Notes: generated from the letters alone by a model not told the origin. 64,000 nucleotides of DNA from a bacterium UBP4_UBA6127 (GCA_002428325.1 DIVR01000026.1:26589-90588), one strand, 5' to 3'. Shown: positions 7,307 to 17,157, counted from the first letter of the stretch. Numbers and translations: made by a program.

Positions 7307-9733
7307 ATGCAAAAGATCAGTTATCTTATTTTCACAAGCTTGCTTGCCTCCCTTTTAATACTGGGAAATACCGCAAACAGCCTGGCAGCTCCTCCCCTCT
7401 ACCATGGGTCTCCCTCACTACAATTCGAACCCTTATCAACGACTTCCAGCCTGGGGGGAATCATCAGCGATAGCCCTTTGGAAGAAACATCCTACAGTTA
7501 CTTATCTTCAGGAAGAGTACTTCCAGCCCTGGGCCAGACAACCACCCCCTATACCTGGACAGTAAGTTATTTTGACCAGGCAACGGCTTCACCCATGGTA
7601 AAAAACCTTTATATTGATGAAGCTCCGGTGGAGATGTCCCTGATTTCCGGAGTTGCCGGGAACGGTACTTATCAGTATTCAGGAACGATGCTTACAGGAA
7701 TACACAATTTCCGATTCCAGTTTACGGACTCCTCTGGAGAAACCGTTATCCTGCCTGGCAGCGGAAATTATTCCGGCCCGACAGTTAACACGAATCCAAC
7801 CTTGAGCCAGGGAAGAGTGGACCAAGCCATAGGCAGTCCGACGACCCTTTTTACCTGGATTGTGAATTATAATGATCCGGACTCCCAGGTTCCGGACAGC
7901 AAACAAGTCTATATTGATGGGACACCCCATACCATGACTCTTTACAATGGACAGGCCTGGAATGCGATTTATATATTCCAGTCCACTTTAAGTACGGGAT
8001 TTCATCAATTTTATTTCCAATTTTCCGATTCCTGGGGAGGAACGGTCCGATTACCGGCAGAAGGGACATACAATGGGCCTACCGTCTCCAATGTGCCAGT
8101 ATTAGTCAATGCCCAGGTTCTGCCCACCAGCGGGTTCGAGACCTCAACCTACGCTTATAAAGTGGATTATTTCGATCCCTCAGGATTGGCTCCCTCCCTG
8201 GCTCAGATTATACTGGATGGAAACACTGGAAACATGAGCCTAGTAAAAGGCACACCCGGAAATGGGACCTATGGATATTATTTAGCCAATGTCCTGAAAT
8301 CGGGCATTCATACTTATGCCTACAATTTCACCAATCCTTATGGGATAAATGTCAGAGTTCCCACCTCGGGGACTTTCAGCGCTCCCACGGTAGTTCAATT
8401 GACAGCTCCAACCAATCTCAAGGCCAGTGTCCTCTCCTATACCCAGGTTTATCTAAACTGGACAGATAATTCTTCCGATGAATCAGGTTTTAAGATTGAT
8501 TATAAAATCGGAGATGGAGAATGGACCTATCTGACATCCTTAGGGGCTAATGTGACCCAATATACCCACAGTGGACTGGCACCCTTCAAATGGTACACTT
8601 ACCGGGTTTATGGTTATAAGTACGATCGAGTCTCCGGATTAACCAATACGGCCACAGCCGGTCCCGGGTTATGGATCAATCCTATGGGAGATTTCGATGT
8701 TTCCTATGATTCAACCCTGTTTGGATTCGAGACTCCAGCCGAAGCCTCTCAACAGCCCGGCTACTCCTGGATTAACGCTTATAGCGGCAAAACAGGCCTC
8801 TTACGGCTTAGCTTCTCTTCCGCTACCCAGGGAATGAAAATGACCAGCCTGGCGCGGATTGATTCCACTGGAAGCCAACGCTGGCATCGCATCCGGATAA
8901 CCTATCTGGCGGATAATTTTAATACAGGGATTGAAGTTCTGCCCTACCTGTACACTTACCCGACCTTTGTTTCCTATGACATCAAAGACATTGCCGCCAC
9001 CTGGACAGGCTTAGGTATCCAATCAGCCAATGTATGGCATACGGTTGATACCTATCTTTACTCAAGGGAGACCTCCGGATTGATTCAACTCATCGTTAAG
9101 AATAATGGGAAACCGGTAAATGTTTATATTGATTCCATTGAATGGGCCAATATGGCACCCCCTGCCCTGAGTAATCCCGTAGAAATACCTGTTCCCTATG
9201 GTGATTTTGATGTAGCTTCGGACTCCACTCAATGGGGCTATCAGCCAGTCGATGGGTACTCTTCGATTCTTCCCACAATCAGCTGGGAATCAGCCGCTGC
9301 AGCTCATGAAGGGGTCCTTTATCTGTATGCTTCGGAAACCAATCAATGCCTGAAACAGACCTCTCTGGATGCTTTCAATGTCCCAGCCGGACGGAATGCT
9401 GTCATGAAGATTAATATTTATCCCGCTATGGATAATCCGGATGATACCCATGTCATGGCCTTCCTGATGGGAGAAAAGAGTTTCCAGGACATGATCTATG
9501 AATTTGGAGCGAATGTTCATATCGGAAATCTGACCGGTAATCAATGGAATGAATTCTATGCTCCATTGACTTCTATCTCAAGCCAGACCAGCCAACGGCT
9601 CCAATTCTTTGTAAAGAATAACACCAATGTACCGGCTCATTACTATATTGATGATATTAAGCTGGTTTATGAAGGACCAGTGGTAACAGTCCCTGAAGAA
9701 TTATCAGCCGAAGGGATTTATCAGAAAGAATAA
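7307..9733 (+). CDS. Secreted repeat protein with fibronectin type III and tandem C-terminal binding-like domains
   Basis: The 808-residue product starts with a Sec signal peptide (hydrophobic residues 6-28, likely cut after SLAA). Three tandem modules of about 105 residues follow (roughly 60-365), each opening with a (G/A)(R/Q)V-x-P/A segment and ending in a G-x-Y/F-(S/N)-(G/A)-PTV motif. Next comes an FN3 domain (about 366-450, LTAPTNLKASVLS...). The last half holds two related beta-rich domains of about 165 residues, each beginning GDFDV-x2-DST-x2-(G)F/Y, which look like carbohydrate-binding jelly rolls. No catalytic domain was recognised. AAGGAG precedes the ATG. It is probably a surface or matrix adhesion protein; a strong terminator closes the transcript. 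Confidence 0.75.
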   Translation: MQKISYLIFTSLLASLLILGNTANSLAAPPLYHGSPSLQFEPLSTTSSLGGIISDSPLEETSYSYLSSGRVLPALGQTTTPYTWTVSYFDQATASPMVKNLYIDEAPVEMSLISGVAGNGTYQYSGTMLTGIHNFRFQFTDSSGETVILPGSGNYSGPTVNTNPTLSQGRVDQAIGSPTTLFTWIVNYNDPDSQVPDSKQVYIDGTPHTMTLYNGQAWNAIYIFQSTLSTGFHQFYFQFSDSWGGTVRLPAEGTYNGPTVSNVPVLVNAQVLPTSGFETSTYAYKVDYFDPSGLAPSLAQIILDGNTGNMSLVKGTPGNGTYGYYLANVLKSGIHTYAYNFTNPYGINVRVPTSGTFSAPTVVQLTAPTNLKASVLSYTQVYLNWTDNSSDESGFKIDYKIGDGEWTYLTSLGANVTQYTHSGLAPFKWYTYRVYGYKYDRVSGLTNTATAGPGLWINPMGDFDVSYDSTLFGFETPAEASQQPGYSWINAYSGKTGLLRLSFSSATQGMKMTSLARIDSTGSQRWHRIRITYLADNFNTGIEVLPYLYTYPTFVSYDIKDIAATWTGLGIQSANVWHTVDTYLYSRETSGLIQLIVKNNGKPVNVYIDSIEWANMAPPALSNPVEIPVPYGDFDVASDSTQWGYQPVDGYSSILPTISWESAAAAHEGVLYLYASETNQCLKQTSLDAFNVPAGRNAVMKINIYPAMDNPDDTHVMAFLMGEKSFQDMIYEFGANVHIGNLTGNQWNEFYAPLTSISSQTSQRLQFFVKNNTNVPAHYYIDDIKLVYEGPVVTVPEELSAEGIYQKE

Positions 9734-9756
9734 ATTCTGTCCATCAGAAAAACTCT

Positions 9757-9798
9757 CCCCCTTGGAAAGAATAAAAACCTTTCCAAGGGGGTTTTTTT
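9757..9798 (+). terminator. Rho-independent terminator after the FN3 protein
   Basis: A perfect 13-bp stem, CCCCCTTGGAAAG (9757-9769) with CTTTCCAAGGGGG (9779-9791), is followed by seven T residues. It lies 24 nt after the stop codon. Confidence 0.95.
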
Positions 9799-9898
9799 AT
9801 AAGCAATAAAGGCCGCCACAGATTCTCTGAGGGTTCTCAATATTTATCATTATCAAAAAATAACCAATATCCTATATTTATCCAGCTTGTTTTCATAG

Positions 9899-9904
9899 TA
9901 GAAT
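9899..9904 (+). promoter_or_regulatory. Candidate -10 box (TAGAAT) for the NamZ-like gene
   Basis: TAGAAT differs from TATAAT by one base. The surrounding ATAGTAGAAT decamer recurs at 59281-59290 before the site-2 protease gene, also in an otherwise AT-rich gap. No convincing -35 box is seen at either place. Confidence 0.3.
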
Positions 9905-9950
9905 CGGATAGCAAGATAAACCTGAATAAAGAGAAAGGGAGAACTGCCTT

Positions 9951-11120
9951 ATGTCCAAAGTGAAACCTGGTATAGAAGTTTTTTTAAGCGAATATGCCTC
10001 CCGGTATGCCGGGAAACATATTGGGCTTATCACCAATCCCACCGGAGTAGATTCACAACTCCGTTCCACCGCCGACCTGCTTTTTGAAACACCCGGATTA
10101 AAATTAACCGCTCTCTACGGCCCTGAACACGGGATTCGGGGGGATATTTTTGCCGGAGAACATATCGCCAATGAGACCGACCGGAAAACAGGGCTCCCAG
10201 TCTTCAGCCTATATGGCGCAACCCGCAAACCTACCCCTGAAATGTTGGAAGGTATTGATGTTTTTTTCTTCGACATTCAGGATGTGGGAGCCCGATACTA
10301 TACTTTCATCTATACCATGGCGTATGCCATGGAAGCGGCCCGGGATAAAGGCATTGAATTTGTCGTCTTTGACCGGCCCAATCCCATCACCGGAACACTC
10401 ACCGACGGTCCTGTCCTTGACACCCGCTTTTCATCGTTTATCGGACTTTATCCCATCCCGATTGTACATGGATTGACAGTGGGAGAACTGGCAAGATTGT
10501 TTAATGAGGAATTTGGCATTGGCTGCCAGCTCACTGTCATCCCAATGGAAGGCTGGCATCGGGAAATGGATTTTTCCCAGACAGGGCTTCCCTGGATTTT
10601 GACCTCTCCCCAGATTCCCCAGGCATCGGTCTGCTGGCATTATGTGATTACCGGTTTCATTGGTGAGTTATTATCATTATCCACAGGAGTTGGATATACC
10701 CTGCCCTTTGAGATAATCGGCGCGCCTTTTATTCATTCGGATAATCTGGCAGCCAAAATGAACCGCCTGAATCTCCCCGGAATCCTATTCCGGCCCCTGA
10801 CATTCCGGCCCTGGTATTTCAAATTCAAAGATGAACCCTGCGGCGGAGTGCAAATCCATATTACCGATACCCGGCTGCTTCGCCCTATCGAGACAGGACT
10901 TCATCTTTTTTCAACTCTTCTTCAGGAATACCCGGATGCAGGAATCATGGAGGTAGATGAATCACGAATGAAGATGTTTCATCAGGCCCTTGGAACAGAT
11001 GCTTATGATTCCCTCCTGAAACAGGGAACCCCGGTTGAAAATATCATTGAGGATTATAAGCGTAACCTTAATATATTTAATGCTCTAAGACATAATTACT
11101 TCTTATATCCCCAGTCCTAA
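9951..11120 (+). CDS. DUF1343 / NamZ-like exo-beta-N-acetylmuramidase family protein
   Basis: The 389 residues match the DUF1343 family, whose Bacillus member NamZ removes terminal MurNAc from the non-reducing end of peptidoglycan fragments. Conserved segments seen are GLITNPTG (25-32), ALYGPEHGIRG (about 53-63), FFFDIQDVGARYYT (about 104-117) and VFDRPNPITG (about 139-148). Unlike the secreted Bacillus enzyme, it begins MSKVKPGIEVF and has no visible signal peptide, so it may act in the cytoplasm on recycled muropeptides. GGGAGA lies 8 nt before the ATG. Family assignment is good; enzyme activity here is inferred. Confidence 0.82.
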   Translation: MSKVKPGIEVFLSEYASRYAGKHIGLITNPTGVDSQLRSTADLLFETPGLKLTALYGPEHGIRGDIFAGEHIANETDRKTGLPVFSLYGATRKPTPEMLEGIDVFFFDIQDVGARYYTFIYTMAYAMEAARDKGIEFVVFDRPNPITGTLTDGPVLDTRFSSFIGLYPIPIVHGLTVGELARLFNEEFGIGCQLTVIPMEGWHREMDFSQTGLPWILTSPQIPQASVCWHYVITGFIGELLSLSTGVGYTLPFEIIGAPFIHSDNLAAKMNRLNLPGILFRPLTFRPWYFKFKDEPCGGVQIHITDTRLLRPIETGLHLFSTLLQEYPDAGIMEVDESRMKMFHQALGTDAYDSLLKQGTPVENIIEDYKRNLNIFNALRHNYFLYPQS

Positions 11121-11131
11121 CTTGATTTGGA

Positions 11132-11177
11132 GTGTGACCCAGGTTGTAACCATCAGCCTGGGTCACACCCCGTTAAG
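11132..11177 (+). repeat. Dispersed hairpin repeat, copy 1
   Basis: GTGTGACCCAGG (11132-11143) pairs perfectly with CCTGGGTCACAC (11157-11168). The segment 11136-11177 aligns without gaps to 40449-40490, with 35 of 42 bases identical including most of the loop. It lies between convergent genes and has no T-run, so it may be a terminator-like or REP-like element. Confidence 0.6.
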
Positions 11178-11284
11178 GGGACCCATCAAAGCCGAAAAAA
11201 ATGATATTGGAGACGAAGAGAGGGTTGAGACAATACAGAACAGAATGATATATCCTTGGTATTAAAATGGTTATATATAAATAC

Positions 11285-12460
11285 TTAACGTAAATACAGA
11301 GGGTTTGAGAAGAGCCAGGCCCGGTTATTGAGAGTTAATTCAACCCGATAGACCCCGGCTTTTTCAGGGGGATAAGCCAAATAATCCCCTAGAGATTCTT
11401 TAAGGAGTTCACCATCTCTTATCAAACGGATTCCAGCCTCCGGATGGGGAGATTCAATTTTTAAGGTCATACCTTTTCGGAAAGGAATCGTATCTCCCAT
11501 AATTCCCAAAATCTCTTCATCCTCATCGGTAATAGAAAACATAAAACCTTTGGGAGAATGCAACAAATCATAAGAAATATAACAATGCCCTTTTTGGAGG
11601 GAATCGAAAACCTTTTGGGAATCAGTTTTCCATTCTCCAATAAAAGGGTTTGCCAGGATATGGGTCCGGATGGTTAAAAAGCTTTCAAAATAGGGAAGAA
11701 TAATGCCGGTTCGAAAAGGAAGAATCGAGAGGGCATGAGCATCCAGGCCACCAATGGCTACCAGGGGATGGGATTGGCATAACCGATCCCAAGTTTCCAG
11801 GGTTCTTGAATCTGGCCCTTGAATATAATAATCCGGATTATTGATATGCTTCAGGAAATTAAACCAATGTAAGTCTTCTGCCCAGTCCCCCAGATAGGAC
11901 CACAATTCAATCCCGGCAGGCCAAAGGCTGACTTCTGATTCAGTTGATTTTCTGGATCGGCCAATATATTGGTCCAGAATATCCCAACGTTTCCAGGAAC
12001 TATCCCCAATCAAAAACTGGTATCGGGCGCCAAAATGAGGGTGGCAAATAAAGGTTAGCCCCCCTTGTTGATGGATAAATTCAAGATAAGATTCCAAATG
12101 CTTTTTGGGGAAACCATTGGATTGGATATTCAGGGAAAGAAAATGCCCTGATTTACGGGTATATTCTTCACCGACAATAACCAAAGTGGAGGATTTCAGG
12201 AAATCAATCGGACCGGATACCGATTGATTCTTATTACCCTTCGACTCATGCCAGCCTTCTGCCCCTGCCTGTCTTGCTTTGATATTGTTATGGTCGCTGA
12301 TGACCATAAAATCCACCTGCGCCCGTTGAGCCGCCTGGATAACCTCATCAACCGTACCCGTCCCATCCGAAAATCGAGTATGGATATGTAAAATACCAGA
12401 ATAATCTATTAATTCATTCATCATGGGGATTTCAATCGAAGGTTTGGTTTCATCAGCCAA
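11285..12460 (-). CDS. PHP-domain metal-dependent phosphoesterase family protein
   Basis: The 391-residue product carries the PHP metal-binding motifs: HIHTRFSDG (H25, H27, D32), ISDHNN (D56, H57), GEEYT, a later FICHPH and GLDAHA. These should bind two or three metals for phosphoester hydrolysis. The C-terminal third (from about 300) is a small beta domain often seen after PHP domains in uncharacterised proteins. There is no signal peptide. The 12460 start is a TTG; ATG codons at 12424 and 12421 are alternatives and no clear ribosome site decides between them. The substrate is unknown; PHP proteins include histidinol phosphatase and nucleases, but this long form matches neither closely. Confidence 0.8.
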   Translation of the reverse strand: MADETKPSIEIPMMNELIDYSGILHIHTRFSDGTGTVDEVIQAAQRAQVDFMVISDHNNIKARQAGAEGWHESKGNKNQSVSGPIDFLKSSTLVIVGEEYTRKSGHFLSLNIQSNGFPKKHLESYLEFIHQQGGLTFICHPHFGARYQFLIGDSSWKRWDILDQYIGRSRKSTESEVSLWPAGIELWSYLGDWAEDLHWFNFLKHINNPDYYIQGPDSRTLETWDRLCQSHPLVAIGGLDAHALSILPFRTGIILPYFESFLTIRTHILANPFIGEWKTDSQKVFDSLQKGHCYISYDLLHSPKGFMFSITDEDEEILGIMGDTIPFRKGMTLKIESPHPEAGIRLIRDGELLKESLGDYLAYPPEKAGVYRVELTLNNRAWLFSNPLYLR

Positions 12461-12697
12461 ACTAAATAAATCTTTAATAAGTTTACGCCACCCACAGGAC
12501 TCAGGTCAATGGACTGTCCCTATTCCATGAAAGGTAATTGGGTTTCCGGCGTAACAGTTGCATGGGGGACACAACCATCCTAAAATAAGGAAAAGGTTAA
12601 AGAAAACCATATCTATTCGGAAAACTGTAGTATACTCACTTTTATGGAGATATATAGCAGTCAAGAATATTAATCAAGTAAATATCAAGATGATACC

Positions 12698-15600
12698 TTG
12701 CAATTTTGGGATAGTATTGCTGGCCCTCAGAAGGGGGATACTGAGAAAAGAAATGGGGTATTCACGTTGATTCTAACCAATCATGAGGGAAGAATCTTAT
12801 ATATCCACCCCAAGGATTCGGGGTTATGGAAAGATGAAGCCCCCCATCGGGAAGGGTCTCTCTTCATGGATGTTTTATCCCCAGACTCCCGGGAATTGTA
12901 TAAGTCCCTTTTGGAAGCGATTGAAAACAATAAACAACCCCCGCCAACGACTCTCCAATTATCCAGAGACGACAAACCCTATAACATCCAGTTAACATTA
13001 AAGGCAGTCCTTCCAGGTTCCAAAAAGGAGAAACCCCTGATTGCCCATGAAGTGACTTACCTGCCCTCTTTCCCTGGAATATCTAAAGAAAAATCTCCAA
13101 ATCCTATGATTGAAGAACTGGTAAATAACCTCTCTGTCGGAATTTACAGAAATACGGGAGATCCTCAGGGCCGATTTGTCCTGGCCAATCAAGCGATGGT
13201 CACACTATTTGAAGCGGATTCTCTCGATGATTTTCTTACTCACTCAGTCAGCGAGCTTTACCAGGACCCCGATTCCCGTAATCACTTTATCAGTAAAATC
13301 AATCGCCAGGGATTTGTTCGAAATGAAGAACTGGAACTAAGAACTCTAAAAGGCCATAATTTTCTGGCTTCGGTCACAGCTGTCAAAATCAAACAGGATT
13401 CCGGGGACATTTATTATGATGGAATCATCGAAGATATTTCTGAACGGAAAGCCCTGGAAACTCTGCTCCATAAAACCAAACAGGATTTGGAAAGACAGAT
13501 TGCTAAACGGACTCAGGAACTCAGGCATGCTAATCGCCAGTTAAAAATTGAGCTAATGAATAAAGAAGAAGCTGTCCGGCAAATTGAACTATCCGAACGC
13601 CGTTATCGGCAATCCATTATTCAAGCCAATGCAGTCCCCTACCAGAAAGATTACCTGACCCATCAATATACCTATATGGGGGAAGGCATCTTTAATTTAA
13701 CCGGATATACTCCTGAAGAATTCAATCAGAATGGGTGGAAAGATATTATCCTTGAAGAGTATTATTTAGGAGAATTACGAGGATTATCCCAGGAAATTGC
13801 CCTTGAAAAAGCTCTTTCAGGAAAAATAAAGAATTGGCGTTCGGATATCCGTATTCGCAAGAAAGACGGCAGTATTCGATGGCTCTCCGATTCGTCCGTC
13901 CAGATGATTGACACAAATGGCAAAGCAATCGGTTCATTGGGAATTCTCCAGGATATTACCGAACGGAAAATGACGGAAGCCTCTCTGCGGCTGAGCGAAG
14001 CTCAATACCGGACGGTTGTTGAAGACCAAAGTGAACTTATCTGCAGATATCAGCCTGATGGGATTTTTACTTTTGTTAATGATGCTTTCTGCCGGTATTT
14101 CCAAAAAAGAAGAGAAGATATTATCGGACAGACATTCAAAGAGAGGATTTTACCTGAGATGACATCTGCCATGAAGCAGATCATCCTTTCACTGAACAAA
14201 GAAAATCCGGTCAAAGTGATTGAATTCCAAAGCAATCATCCGGAATATGGACTGAGATGGCATCAATGGACCAGCCGGGCCATCCTCAACGAGGATGGAA
14301 CTATCACTGAATACCAGTCAGTAGGAAGAGATATAACCGAACTTAAAAAAACCGAGATAGCTCTTAAAGAAAGTGAAAACCGGTTCAGAAAACTGGCAGA
14401 AACAGCGGCTGTAGCCATCTGTATCATCCAAGACCATAAGTTCAGATATGTGAACCCTAATTTCACCCAATTAACCGGATTTACCTTGGATGAGTTATTG
14501 GGAATGGATTTTTGGTACATCATTCATCCAGAACATAGGGAATTGATCAAAGACCGGGGTATCCGGCGCGAACAGGGAGAATGGATACTCCCCCGATATG
14601 AATTTAAAATCCTTACCCGAGACCAAGTCACTAAATGGGTAGATTTTTCAGCGGGGATAATTGAACTGGGAGGTAAAAACGGGATTATTGGCAGCGCTCT
14701 GGATATTACTGAACGAAAAAAAATCGAAGAAAACCTGCAGAATCTTTCTCAGGCGCTGAAACAGAGTCCCAGCTCGGTTATTATCACAGATACCAATGGA
14801 ATCATTGAATTTGTCAATCCCAAATTTACCCAGGTAACGGGTTATGAGGCAATGGAAGTCATCGGAAAGAAACCCAATATTTTGAAATCCGGGGAAATGA
14901 GCCAGCCATTTTACCGGGAATTATGGGAAACCATATCTTCCGGAAAAGAATGGCATGGGGAGTTTCACAACCGGAAAAAAAGCGGGGAATTATTCTGGGA
15001 ATATGCTTCTATTTCTCCTGTCAGAGACAGTAATAAGGAAATCCGCCACTATATCGCCGTTAAGGAAGATATTACCGACCGGAAACGGATGGAACAGGCT
15101 CTTCGCATCAGTGAGGAAAAAAACCGGGCTCTTCTTAATGCCATCCCCGATATGATTTTTCTTCTGACCCGGGAAGGTATTATTCTTGATTATAAGGCTG
15201 AGAATGTATCCGACCTCTATCTTTCCCCTCCCCAATTTATGGGCAGCAATATCATCAATGTGCTTCCCGGTGAAGTTTCACAACAGACAGCCATGTTCAT
15301 ACAAAAATCTTTCAAGACCAAACAGATTCAAGTTTTTGAATACCAATTGTTGGTTAATCAGATATTACAGGATTATGAAGCCCGTTTAGTCGTCTGTGGA
15401 GAAAACGAGATTGTGGCTATTATCCGGAATATAACCGACCGAAAGAAAATTGACCGGATGAAAAACGAGTTCATCTCGATGGTCAGCCACGAACTGAGAA
15501 CTCCCTTAACCTCCATCATGGGAACCCTGGGACTCTTGGTGGGAGGCGTAAGCTTGAAACTGGAAGGCCCGGCAAAAGAATTGGTTGAAGTGGCCTACCG

Positions 15601-16180
15601 AAACAGTGAACGGCTCGAAAACCTTATCAATGACATTTTAGACATTGAGAAAATCGAATCCGGCAAGATGGTCTTTCACATGAAATCGGTCCAGTTGAAT
15701 GCACTCCTAAAACAGGCGGTTGAAATCAACCACCCACTGGAAGATAAATTTAATATCCGGTTTGAAATCATCAGCACCGTTGACAAAGACTGGGTGTACG
15801 CTGACCCCGAGAGGCTGATACAGGTATTGACCAACCTGATGTCTAATGCGGCGAAATTTTCTCCACCACAGGATATAGTCCAACTCATGCTGGAGGAAAA
15901 AGATTATTACTACCGGATCTCCGTTATTGACCATGGTTCAGGGATTCCCAAGGCTTTTAGAAAACATATATTTGAGAAATTTGCTCAAGCAGACTCTTCA
16001 GATTCCAGAAAACAGGGAGGAACAGGTCTGGGATTAAGTATCTGCAAATCCATCATTGAAAAAATGGGCGGGAAAATAGGTTTCAAAGCCCAATATGACC
16101 AGAAAACCACCTTTTTCTTCGATTTACCCAAATGGGATGAGAAATGCAAGCAGGATGATTATATTACCTTTGGAATTTAA
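12698..16180 (+). CDS. Soluble multi-PAS sensor histidine kinase
   Basis: The 1160 residues have no membrane segments. The N-terminal 130 residues look like a degenerate PAS domain, followed by five further PAS/PAC units (about 150-265, 300-430, 435-560, 565-685 and 690-810) and one more divergent unit (about 815-915). A short coiled coil lies near 255-300. The kinase core has the phospho-acceptor His931 in MVSHELRTPL, an N-box (NLMSNAAKFS), and G-boxes DHGSGIP and GGTGLGLSI. There is no receiver domain. The TTG start at 12698 is uncertain; TTG 12767, preceded by GGGG, is an alternative. It lies just before a receiver-Hpt gene, which is its probable partner. It likely senses intracellular redox, gas or small-molecule signals. 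Confidence 0.9.
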   Translation: MQFWDSIAGPQKGDTEKRNGVFTLILTNHEGRILYIHPKDSGLWKDEAPHREGSLFMDVLSPDSRELYKSLLEAIENNKQPPPTTLQLSRDDKPYNIQLTLKAVLPGSKKEKPLIAHEVTYLPSFPGISKEKSPNPMIEELVNNLSVGIYRNTGDPQGRFVLANQAMVTLFEADSLDDFLTHSVSELYQDPDSRNHFISKINRQGFVRNEELELRTLKGHNFLASVTAVKIKQDSGDIYYDGIIEDISERKALETLLHKTKQDLERQIAKRTQELRHANRQLKIELMNKEEAVRQIELSERRYRQSIIQANAVPYQKDYLTHQYTYMGEGIFNLTGYTPEEFNQNGWKDIILEEYYLGELRGLSQEIALEKALSGKIKNWRSDIRIRKKDGSIRWLSDSSVQMIDTNGKAIGSLGILQDITERKMTEASLRLSEAQYRTVVEDQSELICRYQPDGIFTFVNDAFCRYFQKRREDIIGQTFKERILPEMTSAMKQIILSLNKENPVKVIEFQSNHPEYGLRWHQWTSRAILNEDGTITEYQSVGRDITELKKTEIALKESENRFRKLAETAAVAICIIQDHKFRYVNPNFTQLTGFTLDELLGMDFWYIIHPEHRELIKDRGIRREQGEWILPRYEFKILTRDQVTKWVDFSAGIIELGGKNGIIGSALDITERKKIEENLQNLSQALKQSPSSVIITDTNGIIEFVNPKFTQVTGYEAMEVIGKKPNILKSGEMSQPFYRELWETISSGKEWHGEFHNRKKSGELFWEYASISPVRDSNKEIRHYIAVKEDITDRKRMEQALRISEEKNRALLNAIPDMIFLLTREGIILDYKAENVSDLYLSPPQFMGSNIINVLPGEVSQQTAMFIQKSFKTKQIQVFEYQLLVNQILQDYEARLVVCGENEIVAIIRNITDRKKIDRMKNEFISMVSHELRTPLTSIMGTLGLLVGGVSLKLEGPAKELVEVAYRNSERLENLINDILDIEKIESGKMVFHMKSVQLNALLKQAVEINHPLEDKFNIRFEIISTVDKDWVYADPERLIQVLTNLMSNAAKFSPPQDIVQLMLEEKDYYYRISVIDHGSGIPKAFRKHIFEKFAQADSSDSRKQGGTGLGLSICKSIIEKMGGKIGFKAQYDQKTTFFFDLPKWDEKCKQDDYITFGI

Positions 16181-16292
16181 TCCAACATATTCTCCGGAAG
16201 AAGAAATCACGAAACACCCCAATTTATATTAAAATGAAATATGTTAACAAGAAAATAAGAAAGCTCATAAAGGAGAACCTGTTTGACGATTT

Positions 16293-17045
16293 ATGGACTA
16301 TAGACCATTACATAAAATCATGCTGGTTGAAGATGACACCGATATCCAGCAAATCGTTGAAATTTCCCTAAGCTCAATGGGGGGGTATGAAGTGTTGGTA
16401 TGTACTTCAGGATATGAAGCCCTTGAGAAAGCAGGAATATTCGATCCGGATATCATTTTATTGGATGTCATGATGCCCGGTCTGGACGGGCCCAGCACTC
16501 TCAGGGGTTTAAGAGAGATTGCTACGACTTCCAAAACACCGGTTATTTTCCTAACCGCCAAAGTCATGCCCCAGGAAGTTGATGAATATAAAAACATGGG
16601 TGCCGTGGATGTCATATCCAAACCCTTTAATCCCTTGACCCTGGCCGACAGGATTAATAAAACATGGGAGACACTCTATATTCAGGCCCCCTCCCTATTT
16701 ACCAAAAGCCCCAAATTAGTTCTTTTAGCAAAAAAATATGGAAAACGCCTTCCAGAAAAATGGATTGAGATAAATTCCAGCTGGATATCCTGGCAAGAAA
16801 ATCCTGACAGCCCATATTCCCATGTTCAGGAACTCATCCTGCTGACCCATAAATTGGCTGGCTCAGCGGCGACCTATGGATACAAGGAGGTCAGCGTGGC
16901 GTCTAAGGAAATCGAAAAATATCTAGAAGCATTACCCTCCAATAGAAATGATTTAAGCCCCAAAGAAAAAGGACATATAGAACATCTCATTAAGCAACTC
17001 GAAAAAGCAATCCGGACAGAAGAAAAGCCTCAATCCAACAGATAA
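16293..17045 (+). CDS. Response regulator receiver domain fused to a histidine phosphotransfer (Hpt) domain
   Basis: The 250-residue protein has a receiver domain (1-125) with acidic pair D14/D15, phospho-acceptor D58 in LLDVMMPGLDG, T88 and K110. A helical domain follows with H186 in the Hpt motif THKLAGSAATYG. No DNA-binding or enzymatic output is present, so it should relay phosphate from the upstream kinase to another regulator elsewhere. AGGAGA lies 16 nt before ATG 16293, longer than usual; the closer TTG (16283) is out of frame and closes at once. Confidence 0.88.
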   Translation: MDYRPLHKIMLVEDDTDIQQIVEISLSSMGGYEVLVCTSGYEALEKAGIFDPDIILLDVMMPGLDGPSTLRGLREIATTSKTPVIFLTAKVMPQEVDEYKNMGAVDVISKPFNPLTLADRINKTWETLYIQAPSLFTKSPKLVLLAKKYGKRLPEKWIEINSSWISWQENPDSPYSHVQELILLTHKLAGSAATYGYKEVSVASKEIEKYLEALPSNRNDLSPKEKGHIEHLIKQLEKAIRTEEKPQSNR

Positions 17046-17108
17046 CCAGGAGGGAGCCATCCTTTTCTCCAACACCCCATGATAAAACCTCATTATTATC
17101 ATGCAGGA

Positions 17109-17117
17109 TGCTATAAT
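17109..17117 (+). promoter_or_regulatory. Extended -10 promoter for panD
   Basis: TGCTATAAT is a perfect extended -10 element (TG-n-TATAAT). No good -35 box is visible, as is usual for this promoter type. The start would be near 17124, with AAGGAG at 17142-17147 before ATG 17158. Confidence 0.55.
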
Positions 17118-17157
17118 AAGTCCTGAAACACAATTTAATTGAAGGAGTAAATCCACC

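Noticed and set aside
12558..12770. 70-codon frame before the histidine kinase
   Set aside because: It overlaps the kinase start in another frame, is basic and irregular, and has no ribosome site.
16283..16289. TTG with ideal distance from AGGAGA as start of the receiver-Hpt gene
   Set aside because: It is out of frame with the receiver domain and meets a stop after six codons.
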